Assembly (NCBI RefSeq): GCF_004681965.1
Contig: NZ_SMLL01000008.1
Span: forward strand, 186,001-250,000
Source of the DNA: Ramlibacter rhizophilus
GTDB lineage: Bacteria; Pseudomonadota; Gammaproteobacteria; Burkholderiales; Burkholderiaceae_C
DNA: 64,000 nucleotides
Direction of reading: 5' to 3'
Below, in pieces: positions 27,588 through 36,560 of the stretch (its first letter is position 1; each line of letters starts with the position of its first letter). Both the position numbers and the translations under genes were made by a program. The notes below the pieces were generated by a model. That model worked only from the letters and a program-made list of their open reading frames with translations. It was not told the origin of the DNA and did no database searches.

Positions 27588-30404
27588 TCAATGCGCCTCA
27601 TCCCAATTCGGCCCCACTCCCACCTCCGCCACCAGCGGCACGCTCAGTCTCTCCCCCACCCCCGCCATCAAGCGCGGGATCTCCGCCCTCACCCACTCCA
27701 CCTCGCCCTGCGGCACTTCGAACACCAGCTCGTCGTGCACCTGCATGATCATCCTCGTGCCGCGCCCCGGGGCGTCCAGTGCATCCTGCACGCGGATCAT
27801 GGCCATCTTGATCAGGTCCGCCGCCGTGCCCTGCATGGGCGCGTTGATGGCGGCGCGCTCCGCGCCACCGCGTCGCGGCCCGTTCGGTGAATTGATCTCC
27901 GGCAGGTACAAACGCCGCCCGAAGACCGTCTCCACATACCCCCGGCTCTTGGCCGACAGGCGCGTTTCGTCCATGTAGTTCTTCACGCCCGGGTAGCGCT
28001 GGAAATAGCGCTCGATGTAGCTCTTGGCGGCCGAGGTCTCGATGCCCAGGTTCTTCGCCAGGCCGTAGGCGCTCATGCCGTAGATGAGGCCGAAGTTGAT
28101 GACCTTGGCATAGCGGCGCTGTTCGCTGCTGACCTGCTCCGGCGCCACGCCGAAGACTTCCGCCGCCGTGGCGCGGTGCACGTCCATGCCTTCGTTGAAG
28201 GCGCGCAGCAAGGCGGGGTCTTCGCTCAGGTGGGCCATGATGCGCAGCTCGATCTGGCTGTAGTCGGCGCTGGCAATGAGCTGGCCCGGCGGCGCGATGA
28301 ACGCCTCGCGCACGCGCCGCCCCTCGGCGGTCTTGATGGGGATGTTCTGCAGGTTGGGCTCGTTGCTGGAGAGGCGCCCGGTGACGGCCACGGCCTGTGC
28401 GTAGGTGGTGTGCACGCGGCCGGTGCGCGGGTGGGCCAGCTGCGCAAGCTTGTCGGTGTAGGTGCCCTTGAGCTTGGCGAGGCTCCGGTGCTCCAGCACC
28501 TTGGCCGGCAGCGGGAAGTCCTCGGCCAGCTTCTCCAGCACCTCCTCGTCGGTGCTGGGCGCGCCGCTGGCGGTCTTCTTGACCACCGGCAGGCCCAGCT
28601 TGCCAAAGAAGATCTCGCCGATCTGCTTGGGGCTTCCGAGGTTGAAGGGCTGGCCGGCCAGCTCGTAGGCCTCGCGTTCCAGCTGCAACATGCGCGCGCC
28701 CAGTTCGCCGCTCTGGCGCGCGAGGGTGGGGCCGTCGATCAGCACGCCGTTGCGTTCGATGCGAAAGAGAACTTCGCTGGTCCTGATCTCCAGCTCGTAG
28801 ATCGAGCGCAGGCCCTCCTGCGGCTGCAAGCGCGGCCACAGCGTGCGGTGCACGTCCAGGGCCTGGTCGGCGTCCTCGCAGGAGTACTCCGCGGCCTTGT
28901 CCACCGGCACCTGGGAGAAGGGAATCTGGTGCGCGCCCTTGCCGGCGATGGTTTCGTAATCGATGCCGCTGCGTCCCAGGTGGCGCTCGGCCAGGCTCGC
29001 CAGGCCGTGGGGCTTGTGCACTTCCAGCACGTAGCTTTGCAGCATGGTGTCGTGCGCATGGCCGCGCACCTCGATGCCGTGGTTGGCGAACACGTGCCGG
29101 TCGAACTTGATCTGCTGCGCCAGCTTGGCACGCGAGGCGTCCTCCAGCCAGGGCTTCAGGCGCGCAAGCACGTCCTCCAGCGGCAGCTGCGCCGGCGCCT
29201 CGGCATAGCGGTGACCGAGGGGCACGTAGGCGGCCACGCCGGGCTCGGTGCTGAAGGACAGGCCCACGATGTGCGCGTGCATGGGCTCCAAGGAGTCGGC
29301 CTCCACGTCCATGGAGACCAGCTCGGCCTGCGCGATGCGCGCCATCAGCGCGTCGAAGGCGTCCCAGTCCAGGACGGTTTCGTACCGAAGGTTCGTGACC
29401 TCGGAGGCGCCGGACAGGTCCGGCTCGTCGAAGAGGCCGCCCTGCGGCGCGCGCTGCGCCTCGGTCTTCAGCAGCTCGGGTGGGACGGCGTGTGCATCGA
29501 TCTGGCGCGCCAGGCCCTTGAGGCCGTAGCGCTCGTAAAAGGCCTTGAGCTTGTCGCTGTCCTGCCCGTTGATGACGATGTCGTCCAGCCCCGGGAAGCC
29601 CGTGATGTGCTCGGCCAGCGCGCAGTCCGTGCGGATGGTGAGGAGCTCGCGGCCCTTGGGCAGCCACTCCAGCGCCTTGCGCAGGTTCTCGCCGACGGCC
29701 CCCTTGACCTCGGCGGCCCGCGCCATCAGCGCGTCCAGCGAGCCGTATTCCTTCAGCAGCTTCACGGCGGTCTTCGGGCCGACCTTGTCCACGCCCGGCA
29801 CGTTGTCCACGGCGTCGCCCACCAAGGCCTGGTAGTCCACCATGAGCGACGGCGGCACCCCGAACTCCGCTTCCACGCCCGCGACGTCGCGCGTGCGGTC
29901 GTTCATGGTGTCGATGACGAGCACGCGCTCGTTCACCAGCTGGCTCAGGTCCTTGTCGCCGGAGGAGATGACGGTGCGCAGGCCCCGCTCGCTGGCCAGA
30001 CAGGCGAGCGTTCCGATGACGTCGTCGGCCTCCACGCCGGGCACGTGCAGAACCTTCCAGCCCAGCAGGCGCACGACTTCGTGAATGGGTTCGATCTGCG
30101 CGCGCAGGTCGTCCGGCATGGGCGAGCGCGTGGCCTTGTACTGCGGGTAGAGGTCGTCGCGGAAGGTCTTGCCCGGCGCGTCGAAGACGCAGGCTGCGTA
30201 CTCCGCACGCACGTCCTTGCGCAGCTTCTGGAGCATGTTGATCATGCCGCGGATGGCGCCGGTGGCCGCGCTGGTCGGGTCGCCGGGCACGGCCCGCAGG
30301 TCCGGCATGGCGTGGTAGGCGCGGTAGAGGTAGCTCGATCCATCGACCAGCAGCAGGGTCTTGGGCGCGGCGTCCGTTGGTTCGTGGGGCTGGGGCACAG
30401 ACAT
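27588..30404 (-). CDS. polA: DNA polymerase I
   Basis: This 938-residue full-length PolA has three parts. The N-terminal 5' nuclease starts LLLVDGSSYLYRAYHAMPDLR and includes VEADDVIGTLA. The middle 3'-5' exonuclease domain retains the DVEAD motif. The polymerase domain shows SADYSQIELRIMAHLS, RRYAKVINFGLIYGM and MQVHDELVFEVP. It performs Okazaki-fragment processing and repair synthesis. The exonuclease catalytic acidic residues appear intact, so proofreading is expected. It is divergent from the small DUF2782 gene and convergent with tadC. A large frame on the opposite strand is a shadow. Confidence 0.97.
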   Translation of the reverse strand: MSVPQPHEPTDAAPKTLLLVDGSSYLYRAYHAMPDLRAVPGDPTSAATGAIRGMINMLQKLRKDVRAEYAACVFDAPGKTFRDDLYPQYKATRSPMPDDLRAQIEPIHEVVRLLGWKVLHVPGVEADDVIGTLACLASERGLRTVISSGDKDLSQLVNERVLVIDTMNDRTRDVAGVEAEFGVPPSLMVDYQALVGDAVDNVPGVDKVGPKTAVKLLKEYGSLDALMARAAEVKGAVGENLRKALEWLPKGRELLTIRTDCALAEHITGFPGLDDIVINGQDSDKLKAFYERYGLKGLARQIDAHAVPPELLKTEAQRAPQGGLFDEPDLSGASEVTNLRYETVLDWDAFDALMARIAQAELVSMDVEADSLEPMHAHIVGLSFSTEPGVAAYVPLGHRYAEAPAQLPLEDVLARLKPWLEDASRAKLAQQIKFDRHVFANHGIEVRGHAHDTMLQSYVLEVHKPHGLASLAERHLGRSGIDYETIAGKGAHQIPFSQVPVDKAAEYSCEDADQALDVHRTLWPRLQPQEGLRSIYELEIRTSEVLFRIERNGVLIDGPTLARQSGELGARMLQLEREAYELAGQPFNLGSPKQIGEIFFGKLGLPVVKKTASGAPSTDEEVLEKLAEDFPLPAKVLEHRSLAKLKGTYTDKLAQLAHPRTGRVHTTYAQAVAVTGRLSSNEPNLQNIPIKTAEGRRVREAFIAPPGQLIASADYSQIELRIMAHLSEDPALLRAFNEGMDVHRATAAEVFGVAPEQVSSEQRRYAKVINFGLIYGMSAYGLAKNLGIETSAAKSYIERYFQRYPGVKNYMDETRLSAKSRGYVETVFGRRLYLPEINSPNGPRRGGAERAAINAPMQGTAADLIKMAMIRVQDALDAPGRGTRMIMQVHDELVFEVPQGEVEWVRAEIPRLMAGVGERLSVPLVAEVGVGPNWDEAH

Positions 30405-30490
30405 GGGAGCGATTGTGCCCGGCGGATATCTCCAGCCGGCCTCCCCGCAACCACCGGCTGGACGCGCTCGCCGGCTTCTACAATCGCCCC

Positions 30491-30829
30491 ATGCGCTCCC
30501 CCTTCCTCTTCGCCTGTGCCCTGGCGTGCGCCGCCGCCGCCGCCGCGCAGGCTCCCGCGCCCCGTTCGCCCGGCGCGCCGCTCACGCGCGAGCCGCTGGA
30601 GGGCCGGGCCAACCAGAAGGTCGAGCGTATCGAGCATGAAGATGCGGGCAACCGCATCGAGGAGCTGCGCTACGGCGGCCAGACCGAGCGCATCACCGTG
30701 CAACCCAAGAACGGCATGCCCGAGTACGAGGTCGGCCCCGACCGAGCCCAGTCCTCGCGGCCGGCCGACACGCGCGACGGCCCTGCCAGTGCCGCCGGCC
30801 AGCGCCGCTGGAACGTGCTGCGCTTCTGA
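30491..30829 (+). CDS. DUF2782 small exported protein
   Basis: This 112-residue protein has a signal peptide (FLFACALACAAAAAAQA) and a compact domain with KVERIEHEDAGNRIEELRYGGQTERITVQP, which matches the DUF2782 family common in Betaproteobacteria. The function is unknown. It stands just upstream of thrB on the same strand, 18 bp away, an arrangement often seen in this lineage. The C-terminus (QRRWNVLRF) is typical of the family. Confidence 0.8.
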   Translation: MRSPFLFACALACAAAAAAQAPAPRSPGAPLTREPLEGRANQKVERIEHEDAGNRIEELRYGGQTERITVQPKNGMPEYEVGPDRAQSSRPADTRDGPASAAGQRRWNVLRF

Positions 30830-30847
30830 TCGCCCTTTCCTTCCTCC

Positions 30848-31846
30848 ATGGCCGTTTTCACCGAAGTTTCCGCCGAAGAGGCGAGTCGGCTCCTGCGCGA
30901 GCTGCGCCTGGGTGAGCTGCGCGAGCTGCGCGGCATCCAGGGTGGCATCGAGAACACCAACTACTTCGTCACCTCCGAGCACGAGGGGCAGTCGCACGAA
31001 TGGGTGCTGACGCTGTTCGAACGGCTCACGCCGGCGCAGCTGCCCTTCTACCTGTACCTGATGAAGCACCTGGCGCAGCGCGGCATTCCCGTGCCCGATC
31101 CGCAGGCCGATGCGTCCGGCGACGTGCTGCACACCGTCTGCGGCAAGCCGGCGGCCCTGGTGAACCGGTTGCGCGGCCACAGCGAACTGTCGCCCGGCGC
31201 GGTGCACTGCGCACTGGTCGGGGACATGCTGGCCCGCCTGCACCTGGCCGCGCGGGACTACGAGCGCCAGCAGCCCAACCTGCGGGGCCTGGCCTGGTGG
31301 AACGAGACCGTGCCGGTGGTGCTTCCCTACCTGGATCCGGACCAGGCCGAACTGCTGCGCGCCGAGCTGGCCTACCAGAACCACGTGGCGGCCGGCTCCA
31401 CCTATGCGGCGCTGCCGCGCGGGCCCATCCATGCGGACCTGTTCCGCGACAACGCCATGTTCGAGGACCGCGCCACCGGGCCCGTGCTCACCGGCTTCTT
31501 CGACTTCTATTTCGCCGGCGTGGACACCTGGCTGTTCGACGTGGCCGTGTGCCTGAACGACTGGTGCATCGACCTTCCCACGGGTGCGCACGACGAGGCG
31601 CGGGCGCAGGCCTTCCTGTCCGCGTATGCGGCCCGGCGCGCATTCACGGCCGCCGAGCGCCGGCTGCTGCCGGCCATGCTGCGCGCCGCCGCCCTGCGCT
31701 TCTGGATCTCGCGCCTGTGGGACTTCCATCTGCCGCGCCAGGCCGCGATGCTCAAGCCGCACGACCCGGCGCACTTCGAGCGCGTGCTCCGGGGCCGCGT
31801 GACACGGCCTCTCGGCGCGGACTCGGGTAAATTCGACTGTCAATGA
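30848..31846 (+). CDS. thrB: Homoserine kinase (ThrB type II, APH fold)
   Basis: This 332-residue protein belongs to the choline/aminoglycoside kinase-like homoserine kinases used by many proteobacteria, which phosphorylate homoserine on the way to threonine. Characteristic are IQGGIENTNYFV (about 36-47), the catalytic HADLFRDNAMF loop, and GFFDFYFAG with the metal-binding Asp. The N-terminal VFTEVSAEEA start fits the family and the length is usual. It overlaps the next gene as ATGA. Confidence 0.94.
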   Translation: MAVFTEVSAEEASRLLRELRLGELRELRGIQGGIENTNYFVTSEHEGQSHEWVLTLFERLTPAQLPFYLYLMKHLAQRGIPVPDPQADASGDVLHTVCGKPAALVNRLRGHSELSPGAVHCALVGDMLARLHLAARDYERQQPNLRGLAWWNETVPVVLPYLDPDQAELLRAELAYQNHVAAGSTYAALPRGPIHADLFRDNAMFEDRATGPVLTGFFDFYFAGVDTWLFDVAVCLNDWCIDLPTGAHDEARAQAFLSAYAARRAFTAAERRLLPAMLRAAALRFWISRLWDFHLPRQAAMLKPHDPAHFERVLRGRVTRPLGADSGKFDCQ

Positions 31847-32604
31847 AACTGAACGTGGTCGCGCCGCGCAGCGGCATGGAATGGGTGAAGCTGGGGCTGC
31901 GCACGTTCTTTCGCCAGCCGCTGGCGCTCGCCGGGCTGTTCTTCATGTACATGACCGCGGTGCTGGTGCTCTCGCAGCTCCCGGTGGTGGGCGCGGTGAT
32001 CGGCGGCATGCTGGTGCCGGCCGCCACGCTCGGCCTGATGGCCGCCACGGCGGAAGCGCACCGCGGGCGCTTTCCCATGCCCTCGGTGCTCGTGAGCGCC
32101 TTCCGCGCCGGCCGGCAGCGCGCGCGGGCCATGCTGGTGCTGGGCGCCATCTACACCATCGGCTCCATCATCGCCACCCTGCTGGCCGCCTTGCTGGCCG
32201 GCTCGCCCGAGACGCCGCAGCCGGGTGAATTCGACGGCGCCACCCTGGTCGCGCTGCTGCTGCACACGCCTCTTTTCCTCATGTTCTGGCATGCGCCGGC
32301 GCTGGTGCACTGGCACGGCGTCTCGCCGGGCAAGAGCCTGTTCTTCAGCGTGGTGGCGGTGCTGCGCAACTTCGGCGCCCACCTGGTGTTCGGCCTGAGC
32401 TGGCTGGCCCTGTTCATCGGGGTGGGTTCCTTTTTCGGACTGCTGGGCGGAATGCTCGGCGGGGCCGGCGTGGCGCAGGCCATGGTGATGCCGGTGGCGC
32501 TGCTCATGGCGGCCATGTTCTCCTGCTCCATCTACTTCAGCTTCCGCGACAGCTTCGTCGCCGAAGAAGACCTGCCGCCGACCACGGAGACCCAGGCGCC
32601 ATGA
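31843..32604 (+). CDS. BPSS1780-family membrane protein
   Basis: This 253-residue integral membrane protein has about six hydrophobic segments. The N-terminus contains VAPRSGMEWVKLGLRTFFRQPLAL, typical of the BPSS1780 family conserved in Burkholderiales. The function is unknown. It is translationally coupled to thrB upstream and to the FecR-like gene downstream, since both junctions are ATGA overlaps. Confidence 0.82.
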   Translation: MKLNVVAPRSGMEWVKLGLRTFFRQPLALAGLFFMYMTAVLVLSQLPVVGAVIGGMLVPAATLGLMAATAEAHRGRFPMPSVLVSAFRAGRQRARAMLVLGAIYTIGSIIATLLAALLAGSPETPQPGEFDGATLVALLLHTPLFLMFWHAPALVHWHGVSPGKSLFFSVVAVLRNFGAHLVFGLSWLALFIGVGSFFGLLGGMLGGAGVAQAMVMPVALLMAAMFSCSIYFSFRDSFVAEEDLPPTTETQAP

Positions 32605-33305
32605 CCCGACACCGGCTGCAAGGCCGCACCGAGGCCGAAGTCCTGTGGTTCCAGCGGCGCTCCTTCCTGCGCGCCGCGGCCGCCTGGTCGGCGCTGGGCG
32701 GCTGGGCCGGCGCGCAGGCGCAGGCGCGCGGCAACATCGTGGAGCTGCAGGGTGCCGCCCTCCTGAACGGCCAGCCCCTGAGGCCGACCGACACCGTGCA
32801 GACCGGCGACGTGGTGCAGACCGGCCCGGGCAGCACGCTGATCTTCGTGATCGGCAACACCGCCTGCCACCTGCGCCAGGACACGCTGCTGCAGCTGCGC
32901 CGCGGCGAGACGCTCAACACGGTGAGCCTGCTGCGCCTGGTCACCGGCGGCGTGGCGAGCGTATGGGGACCGGGCCAGCGGCGACTGATCGTCACGCCCA
33001 CGCTCACGGCGGGCATCCGCGGCACGGGCGTCTACACCGAGGTGCCCCCCGGCGAGGACCGCAGCTACTTCTGCAACTGCTATGGCACGGTGGACCTCAC
33101 CGCCGGCGCCGACCAGACCGTCTCGACGGCGCAGTACCACGAGGCTTTCTGGGGCGAGCCCGCGGCGGCCCGGGGACGCGCGCTGCGCCCGGCGCCAGAG
33201 CTGAACCACACCGACGAGGAACTCGAATTCCTCGCCCGCCTCCTTGGCCAGCGCACGGCCTGGCAGGTCGCCGGGCGCAAGCCGGCCAAGGGCAGCGCGT
33301 ATTGA
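32601..33305 (+). CDS. FecR-domain protein with Tat-type signal
   Basis: This 234-residue protein has a twin-arginine-like leader (RRSFLRAAAAWSALGGW) after an unusually long 18-residue n-region. A FecR-type domain follows, with GAALLNGQPL, TGDVVQTGPGSTLIFVIG and TPTLTAGIRGTGVYTE. FecR domains usually sit in periplasmic sensors or surface proteins, but no sigma factor or TonB gene is nearby, so a signalling role is not supported. Cysteines occur in FCNCYG. It is the third gene of the thrB-linked chain. Confidence 0.78.
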   Translation: MTRHRLQGRTEAEVLWFQRRSFLRAAAAWSALGGWAGAQAQARGNIVELQGAALLNGQPLRPTDTVQTGDVVQTGPGSTLIFVIGNTACHLRQDTLLQLRRGETLNTVSLLRLVTGGVASVWGPGQRRLIVTPTLTAGIRGTGVYTEVPPGEDRSYFCNCYGTVDLTAGADQTVSTAQYHEAFWGEPAAARGRALRPAPELNHTDEELEFLARLLGQRTAWQVAGRKPAKGSAY

Positions 33306-33422
33306 GCGTCTCGACCGGCACCGACCGGGTGAGCTTCCGGATTGACGTCCTCACCGGCTTCTGCCACTGTCCGGCCAAGCTCCCCGCGCCGCGCCGCTGG
33401 CGATCTCCACGGACCTTGCGCC

Positions 33423-33932
33423 ATGCCCACTGACTCCCCCAAACCGCCCCAGGCCGCCTCGCTTCCCCTGCTGCCGGGCGAGCGGGCCGCCGCGCCCGAA
33501 GGCGTGGAGCTGAACACCCCCACGGCCTGGGCCGAGTTCGAACGCCTGCGCGATGAGGGCGATGCGGCGCCCGATGCGGCCTTCGCCACGACCCAGCCGC
33601 AGGGCCAGCTGCCGAGCGCCGCCCCCCGGGGTCGTCCGGCGGCCCCTGTGACCGTCAACGCCGTGATGGTGGAGGCGCGGCGCTACAACCGCGTGTGCCC
33701 CAAGCCACCCGCGTGGCAGCGCCTGCACGAACTGCTCGCCGCGCACACGGGACAAGGACAGCCACCACCACTGTCCTTGACCGGACCGGTCTGGCAGGCC
33801 ACGTCCGCCATGCCCAAGCGCATGGCCCTGCGCGACCAGATCGAGTGGGCCGAGACACGCGGGCTGCTGCCGGCAGTGCTGGATTTCCTCAAGGCGCTGC
33901 CCGAGGACCAGTGGCACCACATGGATGAATGA
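33423..33932 (+). CDS. Conserved hypothetical protein
   Basis: I do not recognise a domain in this 169-residue protein. It has a Pro-rich N-terminus, a central NAVMVEARRYNRVCPKPPAWQRL segment, a gap-like Gln/Gly/Pro run, and a helical C-terminus (ALRDQIEWAETRGLLPAVLDFLKAL) ending in WHHMDE. No signal peptide or membrane segment. The ATG at 33423 was chosen because composition before it is not protein-like. Convergent with uvrD, with an inverted-repeat element between them. Confidence 0.7.
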   Translation: MPTDSPKPPQAASLPLLPGERAAAPEGVELNTPTAWAEFERLRDEGDAAPDAAFATTQPQGQLPSAAPRGRPAAPVTVNAVMVEARRYNRVCPKPPAWQRLHELLAAHTGQGQPPPLSLTGPVWQATSAMPKRMALRDQIEWAETRGLLPAVLDFLKALPEDQWHHMDE

Positions 33933-33977
33933 GGGCTGGGCGGCCGTCCAGCACGCCAGCCCTCGCTCAAGCTGAGG

Positions 33978-34078
33978 CCCCTTCCCCTCTGGGGGAAGGC
34001 TGGGATGGGGGCCGCGAGTGAAGTGGCGTGGCCGGCGCGCCTGCCCCCACCCTACCCTCCCCCAGCGGGGGAGGGAAA
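33978..34078. repeat. 100-bp palindromic interspersed repeat, copy A
   Basis: This element lies between convergent genes. Its left side is CTTCCCCTCTGGGGGAAG, a hairpin by itself, followed by GGGATGGGGGCC. A shared core contains GTGGCGTGGCCGGCGC. The right side is TGCCCCCACCC and CTCCCCCAGCGGGGGAG. Three more copies occur at 50199, 53577 and 58868. Confidence 0.85.
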
Positions 34079-34084
34079 GCGCCC

Positions 34085-36460
34085 CTACTCCACCGGCGTC
34101 AGCTTCGCCACGCTGAGCGCCAGCCACTTGACGCCGTGGCGCGGGAAATTGATCTGCGCCCGCGCCTCGTCGCCCTGCCCTTCCAGCAACTGCACCTTGC
34201 CCTCGCCGAACTTGGTGTGGAAGACCTTCATGCCCGGGCGCAGGCCGTGGGCCGGCGGGGCCTTCTGCGGCGGCACGGGCGGGTTGGCGAAGACGGTGGG
34301 GACTGCCTCGCGGCTGCCGCCCAGGCGCGTGCTGGGGTAGCCGCTGCCCCAGCCGAACGCCGAGCGTGCCTGCCCGGCGCCGCCGCGCGGCGTGAGCCAC
34401 TTGAGCGCGTGTTCGGGCAGCTCGTCGAAGAAGCGGCTGCGGACGTTGTAGCGCGTCTGGCCGTGCAGCAAGCGGGTCTGCGAATGGCTCAGGTACAGGC
34501 GCTGGCGGGCGCGGGTGATGGCCACGTACATCAGGCGGCGCTCTTCCTCCAGGCCGTCCAGGTCCGACATGGAGCGCTCACTGGGGAACAGGCCCTCTTC
34601 CAGGCCGGTGACGAAGACGGCGTCGAATTCCAGGCCCTTGGCGGCGTGCACGGTCATGAGCTGCACCGCGTCCTGGCCCGCCTGGGCCTGGTTGTCGCCG
34701 GCCTCCAGGGCGGCATGGGTGAGGAAGGCCGCCAGGGGCGAGAGCGTCTCGCCGGTTTCGGCATCGGGCGCCAGGCTGGCGATCGGCTCGTCCAGCAGGG
34801 GCTGGTCAGGATCGATGCCCTGGCTGGCGGGTGACTGCCCCAGCTCGTCCACCGGCAGGGCGACCGCGTCGCGCCCGAAGCCCTCCTGGGTGACGAAGCT
34901 CTCGGCCGCGTTGACCAGTTCCTCCAGGTTCTCGATGCGGTCGGCGCCGTCGCGCTCGGCCCGGTAGTGCTCCAGCAGGCCCGAGTGGGCGAGCACCTGC
35001 TCGATGATCTCGCGCAGGGTCAGGCCCTGGGTCTGCTCGCGCAGCACGTCGATCTTCGCGACGAAGCCACCCAGGTTGGCGCCCGCCTTGCCCGTGGTGG
35101 CGCTCACGGCGTCGTGCAGCGAGCAGCCGGCCGCGCGCGCCGCGTCCTGCAGCTGCTCGATGCTGCGCGCGCCGATGCCGCGCGGCGGGAAGTTCACCAC
35201 GCGCAGGAACGAGGTGTCGTCGCGCGGGTTCTCCAGGAGGCGCAGGTAGGCCAGCGCGTGCTTGATTTCGGCGCGCTCGAAAAAGCGCAGGCCGCCATAG
35301 ACGCGGTAGGGCAGGCCCGCGTTGAACAAACCGGTTTCGATCACGCGGCTTTGCGCGTTGCTGCGGTAGAGGATGGCGATCTCGTGGCGCGGCAGGCCCG
35401 AGCCGACGAGGTGGCGGATCTCCTCCACGGCCCATTGCGCCTCCGCCAGGTCGGTGGGCGCCTCGTACACGCGCACCGGCTCGCCCGGCCCCTGGGTGGT
35501 GCGCAGGTTCTTGCCCAGGCGCCCCTTGTTGTGGGCGATGAGCGCGTTGGCCGAATCGAGGATGTTGCTGTAGCTGCGGTAGTTCTGCTCCAGCTTGATC
35601 TGGTGGGACACGCCAAACTCGCGCACGAAGTCGGCCATGTTGCCCACGCGCGCGCCGCGGAAGGCGTAGATGCTCTGGTCGTCATCGCCCACGGCGAAGA
35701 CCGCGTTGCCGTCGCCCGCGAAGGTCTTGATCCACAGGTACTGCAGGCGGTTGGTGTCCTGGAATTCGTCGATCAGGATGTGCCGGAAGCGGCGCCGGTA
35801 GTGCTCGCGCACCGGGTCGTTGTCGCGCATCAGCTCGTAGCTGCGCAGCATGAGTTCGCCGAAATCGACCACGCCTTCGCGCTGGCACTGGTCCTCGTAG
35901 AGCTGGTAGATCTCGACCTTGCGGCGGTCGTCCTCGCTGCGGGCGGGCACGTCACGCGGGCGCATGCCTTCTTCCTTGCAGCCGCCGATGAACCACTGCA
36001 GCTCCTTGGCGGGGAAGCGCTCCTCGTCCACGTTGTGCTGCTTCATGAGGCGCTTGATGGCCGAAAGCTGGTCCTGCGTGTCCAGGATCTGGAAAGCCTG
36101 CGGCAGCTCGGCCAGCTTGTAGTGCGCGCGAAGGAACCGGTTGCACAGGCCGTGGAAGGTGCCGATCCACATGCCGCGCACGTTCACCGGCAGCATGGCC
36201 GACAGGCGCGTCATCATTTCCTTGGCGGCCTTGTTGGTGAAGGTGACGGCCATCACGCCGCCCGGCGAGACCTGGCCGGTGGACAGCAGCCAGGCGATGC
36301 GGGTGGTCAGCACGCGGGTCTTCCCCGAGCCCGCACCGGCCAGGATGAGCGCGTGCTCGGGCGGCAGGCTCACCGCGGCGCGCTGTTCGTCGTTGAGCTG
36401 GCCCAGCAGGGGCGAAGAGGCAGGATCGGCGGGCGCGCGGGTCGGGAACTGGGGGGACAT
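34085..36460 (-). CDS. uvrD: UvrD/Rep-family DNA helicase
   Basis: This 791-residue superfamily 1A helicase has QLNDEQRAAV (Q motif), Walker A AGAGSGKT at 41-48, IDEFQDTN (Walker B), VGDDDQSIYAFRGA, an NYRS motif, and TVHAAKGLEFDAVFVTGLEEGLFP. The C-terminus has the Tudor-like GMKVFHTKFGEGKV segment typical of UvrD. It functions in nucleotide excision and mismatch repair. The start at 36460 is used because the homology begins there; the frame is open for another 77 codons upstream without a credible start. It is divergent from the methyltransferase gene. Confidence 0.94.
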   Translation of the reverse strand: MSPQFPTRAPADPASSPLLGQLNDEQRAAVSLPPEHALILAGAGSGKTRVLTTRIAWLLSTGQVSPGGVMAVTFTNKAAKEMMTRLSAMLPVNVRGMWIGTFHGLCNRFLRAHYKLAELPQAFQILDTQDQLSAIKRLMKQHNVDEERFPAKELQWFIGGCKEEGMRPRDVPARSEDDRRKVEIYQLYEDQCQREGVVDFGELMLRSYELMRDNDPVREHYRRRFRHILIDEFQDTNRLQYLWIKTFAGDGNAVFAVGDDDQSIYAFRGARVGNMADFVREFGVSHQIKLEQNYRSYSNILDSANALIAHNKGRLGKNLRTTQGPGEPVRVYEAPTDLAEAQWAVEEIRHLVGSGLPRHEIAILYRSNAQSRVIETGLFNAGLPYRVYGGLRFFERAEIKHALAYLRLLENPRDDTSFLRVVNFPPRGIGARSIEQLQDAARAAGCSLHDAVSATTGKAGANLGGFVAKIDVLREQTQGLTLREIIEQVLAHSGLLEHYRAERDGADRIENLEELVNAAESFVTQEGFGRDAVALPVDELGQSPASQGIDPDQPLLDEPIASLAPDAETGETLSPLAAFLTHAALEAGDNQAQAGQDAVQLMTVHAAKGLEFDAVFVTGLEEGLFPSERSMSDLDGLEEERRLMYVAITRARQRLYLSHSQTRLLHGQTRYNVRSRFFDELPEHALKWLTPRGGAGQARSAFGWGSGYPSTRLGGSREAVPTVFANPPVPPQKAPPAHGLRPGMKVFHTKFGEGKVQLLEGQGDEARAQINFPRHGVKWLALSVAKLTPVE

Positions 36461-36560
36461 GCCGCATTGTAGGAACGTGACAAAAACGGTCGAACCGTCC
36501 CACCCGCGGGGCACACCGGCTCCCCACAATGGGCTGCAGTCCTGCTTCGAAGGGGAATGG

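Noticed and set aside
28176..31010. Long plus-strand frame opposite polA
   Set aside because: PolA on the minus strand has clear motifs throughout; the opposing frame is a GC-rich shadow with no recognisable domain.
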